Positions 45,501 to 56,900 of a stretch of 64,000 nt of DNA are shown here, in pieces. The stretch spans positions 19,462,621-19,526,620 of the forward strand of contig NC_092661.1 in NCBI RefSeq assembly GCF_032118995.1. The letters run 5' to 3'. The translations under genes were made by a program, and so were the position numbers. The notes under the pieces are model-generated. The model saw nothing but the letters and a program-made list of their open reading frames with translations, did no database searches and had not been told where the DNA came from. Numbering within the stretch: position 1 is the first letter of the stretch; the number at the start of each line of letters is the position of its first letter. Origin of the DNA: Asterias amurensis (taxonomy: Eukaryota > Echinodermata > Asteroidea > Forcipulatida > Asteriidae).

Positions 45501-46697
45501 TGTTAATATATTTCAGAAAGTTAATCATATAGAATCAATCATGAAAGGAATAGGGGCAAGTATTGTTTTGTTCTGCTTGGATTTGTTGACCATACTCTGT
45601 AATAAGAGATTTAGAGAAACATTGTAATATGGAGACCAGGACAGAGATGGATGGACTTAGTGTTTAACGTTAACTGCGACAGTTAAAGTAGACTCACTGG
45701 ATAGGATTCATGACTGCCAATCAAGTAACACAAATGTTTTTCTATCACTACTATTTCTAACATACCACTGTAGTAAGTGTCACACTGGGTCATACCACTA
45801 CAGTAATAAAACTCTCAGTGATAATAATAATATGATATGAGTGAAACCATTTAAAATAGATGGCAATACTTGGAATAAAAAAGTTGACCTTGAAATTTAA
45901 ATAAAAATGGTTAGGTCTAAAATAAGTATAGACTAAATCAGATGAAAACAAGTATTAATTAAATATAACACTTTTAATCTTAAAAAAAATCAAGTTCAAA
46001 CAACCAAAATAAATACTGTTATCTGACCTTTCCTAATCCATCCTATTCCATGATCATGTATTCCTACTCAGCAGGCGTAGGATTACATGGTCATGGAATA
46101 GAAAGGACTTTAATTTACTTTACATGCTTTTACAATTTGCCAAATATCAATTTATTGTATATACAGTATAGATAGGGAAGATTTATCATTCATTTCATGC
46201 TACATATCAATAGGCCTATCAAAACCATAGCACCTTTTAATTCATGCACATGTTACATGTATGCTCTCTTCTTGTTGTAGCAAATGTTTCTACATTAATT
46301 AAACTCAAATTTAAGGCCTTACAAAAAAGGAAAGAATGACATTGTTGCCAAACAGAGCCAAACACTAACAACAGTGCATGATATTGATAAAGATATGAAC
46401 GGTTAACTAAAAACTGCCACTGTCAGTATGGTCATACAGTGTCACTACACTGTAGCTGTACACTGAGCTGAGCTGAGTAGTAGTGTAGTGTGTAGTGTGA
46501 CCTGTGTCAGAGAACAAGCGCAACTGTCAAATATACGGCCTACAAAACAAAAAGACACAAAAAAGTGATTGGTAGAAATGTAAATACATTAGATTAGAGG
46601 CGTTTATACTAACCTGAGCGCAGGATCTTGCCTGGTGAAAGCTGGGATCGGGTAATAACCCGACCACTCGAAGTTGAAGCTGCTTTCCGCTGGCCAT
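42597..46697 (-). CDS. PPIL6: PPIL6 (cyclophilin-type peptidyl-prolyl isomerase-like 6), 8 coding exons, 296 aa
   Basis: Exons in transcript order: 46697-46614, 45322-45160, 44692-44571, 44173-44111, 43842-43689, 43212-43156, 43044-42909, 42708-42597. All introns are GT-AG and the frame is intact to the stop. The N-terminal half (1-123) is the PPIL6-specific region, starting [20 protein letters not shown]. The cyclophilin-like domain runs from [11 protein letters not shown] (124) to the end, with [53 protein letters not shown] and [10 protein letters not shown]. Against cyclophilin A, catalytic Arg55 (R185), Gln63 (Q193) and Trp121 (W251) are kept. Phe60 is Gly190, Phe113 is Tyr243 and His126 is Tyr256, so isomerase activity may be weak or absent. 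Human PPIL6 is of similar size (311 aa). It is divergent from CRYL1. Confidence 0.95.
43377..43560 (+). repeat. Decayed tRNA-derived SINE in PPIL6 intron
   Basis: An A-box-like TAGTGGCTGAGTCATTACAG (about 43396) and a weak B-box-like GAGTTTGATATCCCG (about 43419) are followed by TTCTTGAGCAAGACTTTAC. That phrase is of the kind common in tRNA-derived SINEs of marine invertebrates. The B-box is mutated, so it is probably inactive. Confidence 0.45.
44858..45137. repeat. Five-copy, 56-bp, near-identical tandem array in PPIL6 intron 2
   Basis: Exact 56-bp units start at 44858, 44914, 44970, 45026 and 45082. The first and last units read ATCCATTTTG where the middle three read ATCCAGTTTG; otherwise the copies are identical. 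The array fills about 60% of the 467-bp intron and, in transcript order, begins 22 bp after the 5' splice site of exon 2. Such identity implies recent expansion or homogenisation, so copy number is likely to vary between individuals. Confidence 0.95.
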
Positions 46698-48626
46698 TTT
46701 GCAATTAGTCTGGTGTACAGCAATTTGTTTTGATTCAAAACGGCCTAGTTGGGGGCGTCTGTTTCCAGACTACTATTTGGTTGCCATGTATACAAGTTCA
46801 TGCAGGCGGGGGATCGGAGGGGGGGGGCAAATGCAGCAATTTTTGGCTTTTCAGATGATTACAAGAAGAAACAAATGGGAGTCGATGAATAGTTCAACTT
46901 TTAAACGTCCCGATTCTGTGCTAATTTGAAAATAAACACGATTCTAGAATGCTAAAACAGATTTTAGTTATCATGAAAACAAATTAACACGAGAGGGCGC
47001 TGTTCTTCTTTAGTGGTCATTTTGATGTCGTCTGCAACAATCAAATAATCAGCCGACCGATACAAAAATTACCCTTTATATCGAGAAAAGATCTATGGAA
47101 AGCTCAGAAATTACTTGTAATTCTTAATCATGTATAACGAACTACATTATTTTTATAAAAACGTGCAAGTAAGTAAGTATTGAGGCAGAGAACCAATCCG
47201 AAGGACATGGGACCAGTCTATTATGGGTTCTTGAAAACACAAGAGGGCGCCATTTCACTTTAATGGTCTCCCTTTTCCACCTGTTTTCAATAAATAAATC
47301 ATTTTGCACTGGTCTGCGGTCGGTCAACGACGACAGGAACTTAGTGTTTCGTTTGATATCACTTCATTACGATAAAATAGCTTGAATAACACGACAAGCA
47401 TGTTGTCAGTTTCAATAAAAAATAATCCAATTATTATTAGCGCCCTCAATTGATTGCAAACGGCCAAGAACAACACTTTGGTCACCTGACAGCCTGAGCA
47501 GCGGCCCTCCCCCGAGCGAACCGTCGTCAAAAGAGGGGTGTAATCAAGCGAAGCTGACCATTGTTTTGTGCTTTTACAATCCAACACCTTCCCTAAAATT
47601 TTTAGTAAAATTATATAATTTGCCCAGTAAAGAAACAAGACCATTCGTGCATCCACGTGGTAAGAAAAGCTTTTTTTTTAAACTAACAACACTCAGCAGA
47701 GTCAGACTCGGCCTCAGAGTCAGAGTCAGATTGTATTATAAATGTTATGTAATGATTGTGTTTTTGGAAGGTTAACATTTTTATTGAAAGAATTTGTTTT
47801 CTTATTCAGGAGTAAGGGTTTACTGAGATTCAGTATAGAGTAAGTCATTGCTTCACATTGCTCTTCTATACATTGCTACTTTATTATGATTACCTTCAGC
47901 TACTCCTAGAACTATTTCGGTTTCGTCCGGCTATCGTCTCCCGTAACGAGACGATAGCCGGACGAAACCGAAATAGTTCTAGGAGTAACCTTCAGCTATA
48001 TATAAACTGCACCTAGTACTACTGACAACAACAGAACAAGTGGTGATGAGTGTGGATCATTGATCCTTTTCGAATGTTAAACTTAAAACACTTAATAACT
48101 GTTTTTAAGTGTTGGTGTTGTACTGTACAGGTGTATTAATAGTATATTTCAGCTAATGTATGTTTTGCGACTCTAAGTCTTAGCAAACTGGCGCACTGGT
48201 CGATGCATCAGAAAGGGCTCCCTCGATGATATGATGGTCAGTGCATGTGGTGCGCATGTATAATGTAGTAATTTAAGCTATCGTTTATATGTCCATACAA
48301 ACAGTCACAGGCTTGCCATGATCATGGCATTGTTGACAACAGTTCCCCTTTAAAGACAAAGTTACTAGGATTTTAAAACTACAGTTTGAATAATGACAAA
48401 CTAAAATAACCGTCACAGCTTGCAATACATCATCACAAGACCCAAACAGTCTCCTCACCAGCGCTAATGAAGAGCTATCATTGGCAGAGAGTCTCCCGTA
48501 TGGCATACACGTGTGCATGTTTCCATGGTTTGACATCAAACATGGCTGCTGCTGCAAGAGCTTTATTGATAACTAGTAGTCTGATACTGTGTTTGATATG
48601 ATCTTATCCTGATAGATTAGAGTAAC
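46698..48626. promoter_or_regulatory. Divergent PPIL6/CRYL1 promoter interval
   Basis: The PPIL6 (-) and CRYL1 (+) start codons face away across 1.93 kb. No additional gene is evident. Content seen: a G8 tract near 46819, a CAGAGTCAGA-rich stretch (47692-47730) with repeated GAGTCA cores that could be bZIP half-sites, and the hairpin element at 47901-47987. Confidence 0.55.
47901..47987. mobile_element. 87-bp perfect hairpin element with 9-bp flanking duplication
   Basis: A 40-bp arm (47901-47940, starting TACTCCTAGAACTATTTCGG) is followed by a 7-nt spacer and its exact reverse complement (47948-47987). ACCTTCAGC flanks both sides (47892-47900 and 47988-47996), as expected for a target-site duplication. 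Size, perfect arms and 9-bp duplication suggest a recent, very short MULE-like or hAT-like MITE. It has no coding capacity. Confidence 0.85.
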
Positions 48627-50979
48627 ATGGCAGCCTCAACAGGAAAAGGGAAAGTTGGTGTCATTGGCAGGTGAGTGATAGACATTCTAAAACAATTGAA
48701 CATTCTGAACACGGTGAGATCAATTCAGTATCAGACTGAAAGTCATGAACCAGGTGTTACAAGAAACCAATTAGGAACGAAGTGATGCCCAAGTCAGCCA
48801 TCTCAAAGGGTTATAGTAAAGCCATTTGGGTTTGTAACACCCCCCCCCCCCAACCCCTCTACACACCCAAACATCCCCATTCCTGATACAAGATGATGTG
48901 TGACGTGAATAATCATTTACCAACATTCTTTCCTACTTTGCTAGTGGTCTGATTGGAAGGAGTTGGGCCTTGATCTTTGTTGGCGCAGGTTACAATGTCA
49001 CCATATATGACATTGAACAATCACAGGTAAGCTTATTGTTTTTTGTCTCCCTTGAAGTCCACCCAAATTTGACAGACAAACTTCAGGAATGTCCTTGTTC
49101 TTCCCTTCTTTCTTGCTACCCCACCAGAGTTGTTCTGAATACTAATAGATTGATTATCTTTCAGTTGACCAATGCCCTCACTGACATTGAAAAGCAGTTA
49201 GAGGAACTAAAGAAGTCTGGTCTGTTAAGAGGCTCACTGTCTCCTGAGCAACAGAGGGCACTAATCAGTGTTACCATGGAGATGAAGGATGCAGTCACTG
49301 GTGCCGTGCATGTACAGGTTGGTTCAAATTGACTTTGGATTTATTAATGTTATGAAATCATAACAAGTATTCCATGTCGAATTTAACCTGGAAAACATTT
49401 CTTATAGTGTACCCTATCCAGAATATGAGTTGATTTTACTTGTTTTTCTTGTCAGGAATGTGTGCCAGAGAATGAAGATCTTAAGAGGAAAGTCTTTATG
49501 CAGATGGAACAGTACGCTGATGATTCTACTGTCCTTTGTAGTTCTACATCCTGTATAGTGCCTTCTAAATTCACTGATCAACTCAAACGCCGCAACCAAT
49601 GCATTGTGGCCCATCCAGTAAGTAATTTGGACAAGGAATGTGGGAGACTACTTTATAAGCTTTTGGTCATAAAGGAACATGATTGATTTAAGTTGTGTCT
49701 AATTTGTTATTTCTTTGATTACAGTGTAACCCACCGTACTATTGCCCTCTAGTGGAGATCATACCCAACCCTTGGACTGACCAGTCCATTATGTCACGTA
49801 CCCGGTCACTACTAGAGGAAGTTGGTCAGGTTCCTGTGACGGTCAAGAGAGAGATTGATGGGTTTGCTTTGAACCGTATGCAGTTTGCCCTCGTCAATGA
49901 AGCCTGGAGGTTGGTTGCTGTAAGTATTACTGAAACTCTGTCATGGCAGTTACTGTGCTATGTGAGAGCCACTTTCTCTGATCCAACTTTCAACCAATCC
50001 CTGTATACAATCATTGGCTCATGGCTCTAGTATCAATGCAGGGATGAAGCCATATCCATAGCCAAGTAGTATCAAACACATATAATTCTTGCTTAGCAGA
50101 ATCGGTCAACCAGTCAAACTATCGGGTCATGCAGAGTGTTTGGGAATGATTCCCTGCTAAATTTCTTGCTTAGCAGAACAATATGCTGAGAACCATTTTC
50201 TGCTTAGCTTTTTTATGAAATTATACACGGCACAGTTGTCTTGAGCACAGCTCTATGCTATTGAGAGTAGAAAAGAAACATATTCTTACCAGTCTCCTTG
50301 ATCTGACTCTCTGTGCACAGGATGGTGTGATGTCATCAGAAGATGTGGACAAGGTTTTCACAGCTGGATTGGGAATGCGATATGCGTTCTGTGGACCATT
50401 TGAAGTCATTCACCTCAATGCTGAAGGTAAGGATAAAGTTCAAAATCAAAGCATAATCAGACTCGTTAATTTCTACCTTGTTTTCAACCATTTCATTCCT
50501 ACCAAATGGCTCTCTCACTCTCTCGGAAAGGGAATCAAAGGGAATCGACTGAATGCTCTCTGAAAAGAGATAGTAATCCGGGGCACTTATAATGCAAAGT
50601 TACATTGTTATATTATTTTGTGAAATGAGCGCTTATCAGCAAATTGTGTTTCAGTGAGACCAGAGAGAAATATTGGATTACAATTCTAAAGTTAAGTTTG
50701 TCTAAACATGAAGAAGGAATTGTTTAGTTAAGTGGCTCGTTCAATTGCTTGTCATTTACAGGTACATCCAGCTACATGGAACGTTACGGTCCCACTATCA
50801 ACAGAGTCACTTCATCATTTGGACCACCTCCAACCTTCAAGGAAGAAGGCAGTGATGCTATTTTTGCAGAAAGTGCTGCAAGATTTCCACTTGATCAACT
50901 GCAGGAGAGACGTCAATGGCGAGATAGAAGACTTGTTGCCTTGGCTAAACTCAAACATGACATGAATTCTAAAGAGTAA
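48627..50979 (+). CDS. CRYL1: CRYL1 (lambda-crystallin homolog, L-gulonate 3-dehydrogenase), 7 exons, 319 aa
   Basis: Exons: 48627-48670, 48945-49026, 49165-49317, 49456-49617, 49725-49919, 50321-50426, 50762-50979; GT-AG introns, intact frame. The cytosolic NAD-dependent enzyme oxidises L-gulonate to 3-dehydro-L-gulonate in the glucuronate/uronate route; it is related to 3-hydroxyacyl-CoA dehydrogenases and was recruited as lens lambda-crystallin in rabbits. The Rossmann motif is VGVIGSGLIG (Gly14, 16, 19). SSTSCIVPSKF carries the family's catalytic-region serine, and VAHPCNPPYYCPLVE carries the catalytic His146 and Asn149. The C-terminal helical domain includes REIDGFALNRMQFALVNEAWRLV and GLGMRYAFCGPFEVIHLNAEG. 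The length of 319 aa equals human CRYL1 as I recall it. AATAAA is present near 51863. Confidence 0.96.
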
Positions 50980-53900
50980 CTTACATTCAAAGTGTAGACA
51001 CTCCAAATGGGTTATAATTAGCAGCCAATGCAATGGGTGTAAGACTTGATTGAGACATGATTCTACATTTCTTTTAATATAAGGTTAAAATATATTCATG
51101 GTATCTAACCTGACACAATGTTAATTGTAAGGAATGTCCATTTATTTTTTTATTTTGAGAGTATTTCCCTTGTGAACAACAATTGTTCATTCTTTCAAGG
51201 AAGAAGGAAATGAATAATAGTTATATTTTAAAGGTACTGACAAAATCATTGTTTCTTTGAAGAGGTGTTGGCTCTGAGCTGAACTGAATGGGTTGTTGCC
51301 ATCAATTGATCAAGTGGCTCTTTGTTGTTGGAAGTATGCAATTTTAATATTGATTTAGCTCATCTTTCAAGGCCTTTATTTTTAATCCAAGATAATTTAT
51401 TTTAGTTTTGCCATTTACATAAACTACCAAATAATAATAATTTGTGTCCGCACCTACCTCCATGGTATAACATAAAATCCACTATATTTGTTATTTATAG
51501 ATAATATAGATTTATTGTTCCAAATTTAAACTGTTTATGTATAAATGGTGCTTAAATAATTCACAATATTGTACTCGGCTAATCAGATATGAATCACGTT
51601 TTAAAAGTGACCTTTCAAATTAATTTGAATTGTCATAACCGAATGACTAGAAGCAGAAAAACAAATTTCTCTCTGTGGCCAAGAGAAACAGCGCTTGATA
51701 TTATCAAGAGAGGGCGCTGTGCGTTCTGACAGATCCAGTCAATTTTTCTACCGGGTTTAGATATGACTTTAAAATGAATAACAGTTTTGAGGCATACCTT
51801 TACCAATGTCCAGTTAGAATTGTACAAATTTTAAGTCAAATTTAATAACTATCAAATCCAAATAAAGGTTAATCTGAATAAATATAAAATTCGTTTGAAT
51901 ATTGAATGTTTGTCACAAAAGCGATACATCAATTTCTCTATAATTTTACTTTGACATCCTGAAACAAAACTCTGCCAGATGTATATGTCTAAATCTTACA
52001 CATAGAATAATTGATTGGTTGTGGGGTGGGCTAGTTAACCTTTTCTTCTAATCCAAAAGTTTCAGAACTTTGATAGCATAATGTGTCAGATAGATACACA
52101 TCCATACAAACTGGAAAAGACAAGCACATGATGTTAAAAGTACAACGTTGAGTTCTATTTGAACTTTGTCAGAGTAAAGCTGATGTAATAAAAACAAACA
52201 CGCAGAGAGGATCGCTGTTTGTTTAAGTGCAAGTTCCAGAGACTGTACTCATCTCTTAGGAATCTAATGAAGACCATGTCTTTGTATTTATCATTTGAGA
52301 TTCCCGCGTGTTCTGACGCCAGCAATGTGGCTGTTTCAATATTGACATGGACTGTACAAGCTCCAATTCCAGCCCCTTTGGGGAGGCTGGCTTTAAGAAC
52401 GATTTGTGCTATAAGGCTTAGAGTGCATTGGCTGCTGGCAAAACTGGTTCAGGAATCACAAAGGATTATGAGTGAAATTGCTCTAAATGTTTGTTTAGTT
52501 CAGTCGTATTGGCCGTGTCTAGCTTCGTGGTTGATTTTACCTAATGGATTAATGCACGGGATGGGCTTAATGTTTGTTTCAGCCAACATGCACTGGTGTA
52601 CCTTTTAGAGAAGATGGGAGGAAAGCATCACAATATTATCTGCTCATCCAGTTAGAGGAGATTATTTTAATGAATGTTGTCATAATGGTTTTCAGCAAAG
52701 CCCAATCGGTAAAATTAATGAATAATTTGTATATAAATGTATACACGATGCTGCTGAATGTCATGTACTACTCTCACTTATCATGTCCCCATTGAATTGA
52801 ATTGTTTTTCAGTTTTCAGCTCTGCCCTTCTAAATTTAGAACCTGGCATTTCGAAGAATTGTTCTTATGCTTATTCTGATAAACATTCAAGGTTTTTAGT
52901 TTTCACACAACGTTCCTGTTTATAATTTCATTTCTTCATATTTTTACTTGACCTCGAAGACATATTTATGTTATATTCGGCGAATGCCGGAGATGAAAAC
53001 GTAACAGGAGCTTAGGTAAACGTGTAAGGAGAGATAGGTGCCTGAGATATTTACTGCAAACATGCGATCTCTTGATGGAGATGTGTTTCGCTGTGTAGTT
53101 TGTAGATTTCGTGTGTGTGATTTCTGATTCTGGATATTGAGAGTGGAACACCTGCCATGGTTGATGATCGTGGCAGTAAACCAATCTGAATCTCGTCATC
53201 CACCACCTGTACCGGAACCTGGACGGTATTGTCGGCTTCTCTTTCTGTCCCAGTCCTGCTCGATAACAGAACCTGGCTGCTTCTTTATCATCAACAACAT
53301 CACCAAGTGATGCTTCGATCATATTATCAAGGTTGCCACGCTAGATGCCTAACTATGGCTATAGAGATAGAGATTTGAGTTTGATGATGTTGTGTGACCA
53401 TGATGAATGTCTTCGATTGGGACTCCCCGTACCACGGACCTATCGAGTCACTGAGCAAATTGTTGTTTGCGCCTCAGTAAACAGACTACAGCTGATTTAC
53501 TCTGGGTTGTCCAGGGTACAGGGTAGGCTATCCGTGGGAGAGTTGAAAACAGACCACATCATAGCCATAAAATTACATGCTTCGTTCACTGAAAATTATT
53601 TGTTCAAAACAAATATCAAACTTTGACACTCTTTCCTGAACGAAGACCCGGGCGAGATTGAGGCGAAAGAAAATACAAGTTGGGATACCACCAACAGTCA
53701 CCATTGTCTTTACACATGTCAAGAATTCCTTCATATGTCTTTAATATTATACGGGTTGCTATTGATAATTGGCAATAGGACATAATCAAAAGGGATATTT
53801 AATTGACCGGTAATGACATTTTCCCTTGATAATGTATACTCATTATTGTCTACTTTAAACCCAAGGATGTTAACCAATTATGAACTCTGTAAGTGAATGC

Positions 53901-56900
53901 TGTCGTAATCACAGCTTAGCCCCTGGAAATCCCTTTTCCCCAAATTTCCTGGCTATTTTATAGTGGGTAACCAGGGAACAGATTGCCAATCCACGCGTGC
54001 TTATAGTCTGTGCAGAAGGTTACGACTTCCGTTCCCGCCACGGGCGTCAAAATAGTGCCGCCAAAAATCAATATGACGTCATCGATTGGTGCACTCGTGC
54101 TATCTTGTGCGTTTTGATTTGTGTGCGCGCAGCATGCTTTAGCGGGTGGTGACTTTGCCTGTAGAAATGCGTGGATTCGCGCGGGTTGTTCGTGGCAAAG
54201 CCTTTGATGAGACACGGTTTATCTGAAAAGGAACGTATTGTGCAGCCGATGGCATGCCGCTATTTCCTCCCTCTTCAGCGATTCAGTCACCCTGGCAACG
54301 AACAACCTTATTTCATCTTCAAGAGTCCAATAGTGAATCGTTCTCAGACCTACTTTTAATGTCAAGCGTTTCACAACAATGTTAAACTGCTCCGTAAATA
54401 TGACTTACTGGCGTCTGTTGCAAAGATGTATAAGCGTTTCCTTTTCAATCGATTTAACTTTAGCAAGTTATTGGTCGTAGATTCCAAATCATTCATCCCG
54501 AATAAGTGAATTGTTCTATTTCCCATTGACAAACCACTCATGTAAACGATATATGTTAGCAGTAATGTGTAAATGTTTCTACGCATTGAAGATGAACCCA
54601 GGTCGACGAGCCAGACATCTGAAGACGCTGTTAATGAGCTAAGGTGTCTGTGCCCTTCTCAAGGTTCAACAGTAGCTTAAAGGTAAGTACTATGCATTAG
54701 TAGTGTGTTAATTGTCAGGGTGTGGCATGGTAAATGAATGTAAATACAGAACTTCTTGTTTTTGCGGTTACATTTTGGTAACAGTTGTATTGGTTTGCTA
54801 TTATGTTAGAGCCCATTATTCGGCTTAATTTCAGGAATTATAGCTTAAGAATGATCTTAAGATGTGTATCAACCAATGCTTATATCAAAGTGTGATGTCA
54901 CAACACAAATCACTGGTAATATTGACAAGACATATTTGTAGTCTTTAGTGGTAAAATTGAGCATATTTTGATCTTTTTACCTCCAAGTTCTTGACTCGAG
55001 TTGATAAGTATCAATTTTAATCATAATGTGAATCAGGTTATGTTAGAACAAGGTTGAACTTTTACAAAGAAAGAAAGTACACATCATGACCAAAGTATAG
55101 GTCACTACATTAAAGCTTGTTTGCACATTAAGTATACATTATAATGCAATTCACAGATGACTTGCTTTCCTAGTTAACTCTTCATCTGGCCATTTTGCCG
55201 TAAACATTTAGATACATAAATAGTACGACCATCGCTGGTTAAAGAGAGCGGTGTATACGATCGAAGGCCTCGGGCCATCAGACAAAAAGTGAGGTTGGGT
55301 TGACCTTACTTATTAGTTTAGCAATTATTATCCTTATTTGCATTTATGCATAATTACTAACCTGTATTGTTTTACACATTAATAATGAAATATTCATGTG
55401 GAATTGTAATTATTCAATGTAGGACGTTATAGAAAGCGAATATCCTGCACGCTGCAGTCTTTTGTAAACCGTCATATAGCAAGGTCGATGTATTCTAATC
55501 AACATGCATTCCTCCAATTGTTGTTTTCTTCAATGAAATGTCAAGACACACACACTGTGCCTTGTAGTTTCCAGACGAATTTAGATGCCACTCTTCGATA
55601 CATGTATATTTTTAAAATAAGTTACCATGACAACTACAAATATCACCCCTCTCAACTATAGTGGTGACGACATAGTCGAGTGAAATAAAAACAGAAGCCA
55701 CATAATAATTGACATTATTGGCAGAAGCCTGTGGCGTGGGGCATACCCCGAGATCATTTGAAGTGAATTTGAATTGTGACAAATGGAAATATTGGGGAGC
55801 TTCATGATTTACGGACGCCCAGAGGCTGTTGTGGAATGCTGAATGGCGAGGCAATCTTAAACAAGACCTTCGTCGTGGACCTCAATTTTATAATATTCTG
55901 ATATAAGAAATATTGTCTTCACAAATGAGATTGAATCATTGCAATCGTCACTTCATGTTTTATCATTATAGTCACTCATGCATCATGATGATTTGCAAGT
56001 CAATTCTGATTTGCAAGTCTGTCTGATTTACAAATTCAAATAAGCAAACTGACTCTACAAAATGCCTACATAATGATTTGACCGATTCATAAATCGGCCG
56101 CGAACCACTCTGCATCTGAACTGGAATTACACAAAGACGTCTTGATTAAATTTGCGCGTATAGCGATGGTCTTTTCAAGCAGCTGAAGAATAGCACTTGA
56201 GCAATTACTAAAAGTCCTCGTGTGTAGACAATAAAAAGCAAGAGAAAAAGTAAAACGCATTTGACAAAGTGATTCCTATCCGAAAAAAACCCAGTTCAAA
56301 GCCTTGAAAACTAAATTACATCTGGGAAATTGGCAGTTAAGCTCTCACTGATCGCCGATGAAAAGAATGCATTATGCGATGGCTAATCACCATGGAAACG
56401 CATCTTTCATTTAATGTAAGGGACGACAAGATATCCGTGCCACCGAACGCGACACTTGGAGAGAAAAGACCTTTATACATCTTGTCTCCAACAGGATGAA
56501 GGGCTTTATGCTGTTTATTGAGCTCCGTTGTTTCCGCTGCGAAAACATTATAACAGAAGATAACAGGAACGATTCAGTTGCAGTTACCATGACAACATTT
56601 AGCTTATAAATAACGCAACATCTGTATACCTGTTTATTATCTCAGTACTGCAGGTGCTTTTCTCTTTGGAGGATCAGGTCTGGACGGATAGAATTGTGGT
56701 TAAGAGAACAAACTAGATTAAATTGAGTATTTCTGAGTATTTCTGACCTCATGAAAGAATTCATGAGGTGGTTTGCGGCCATCTCTCAAAGCTGGTCAAA
56801 ATATTATGGTTGAAGCAAAAATTACAGGAAATATTCTCGCATGCACGCGGTTGTTGGGATTTGTGTAAATAAAGTTGGTTTAGAGTTTGTATAATTTGTT

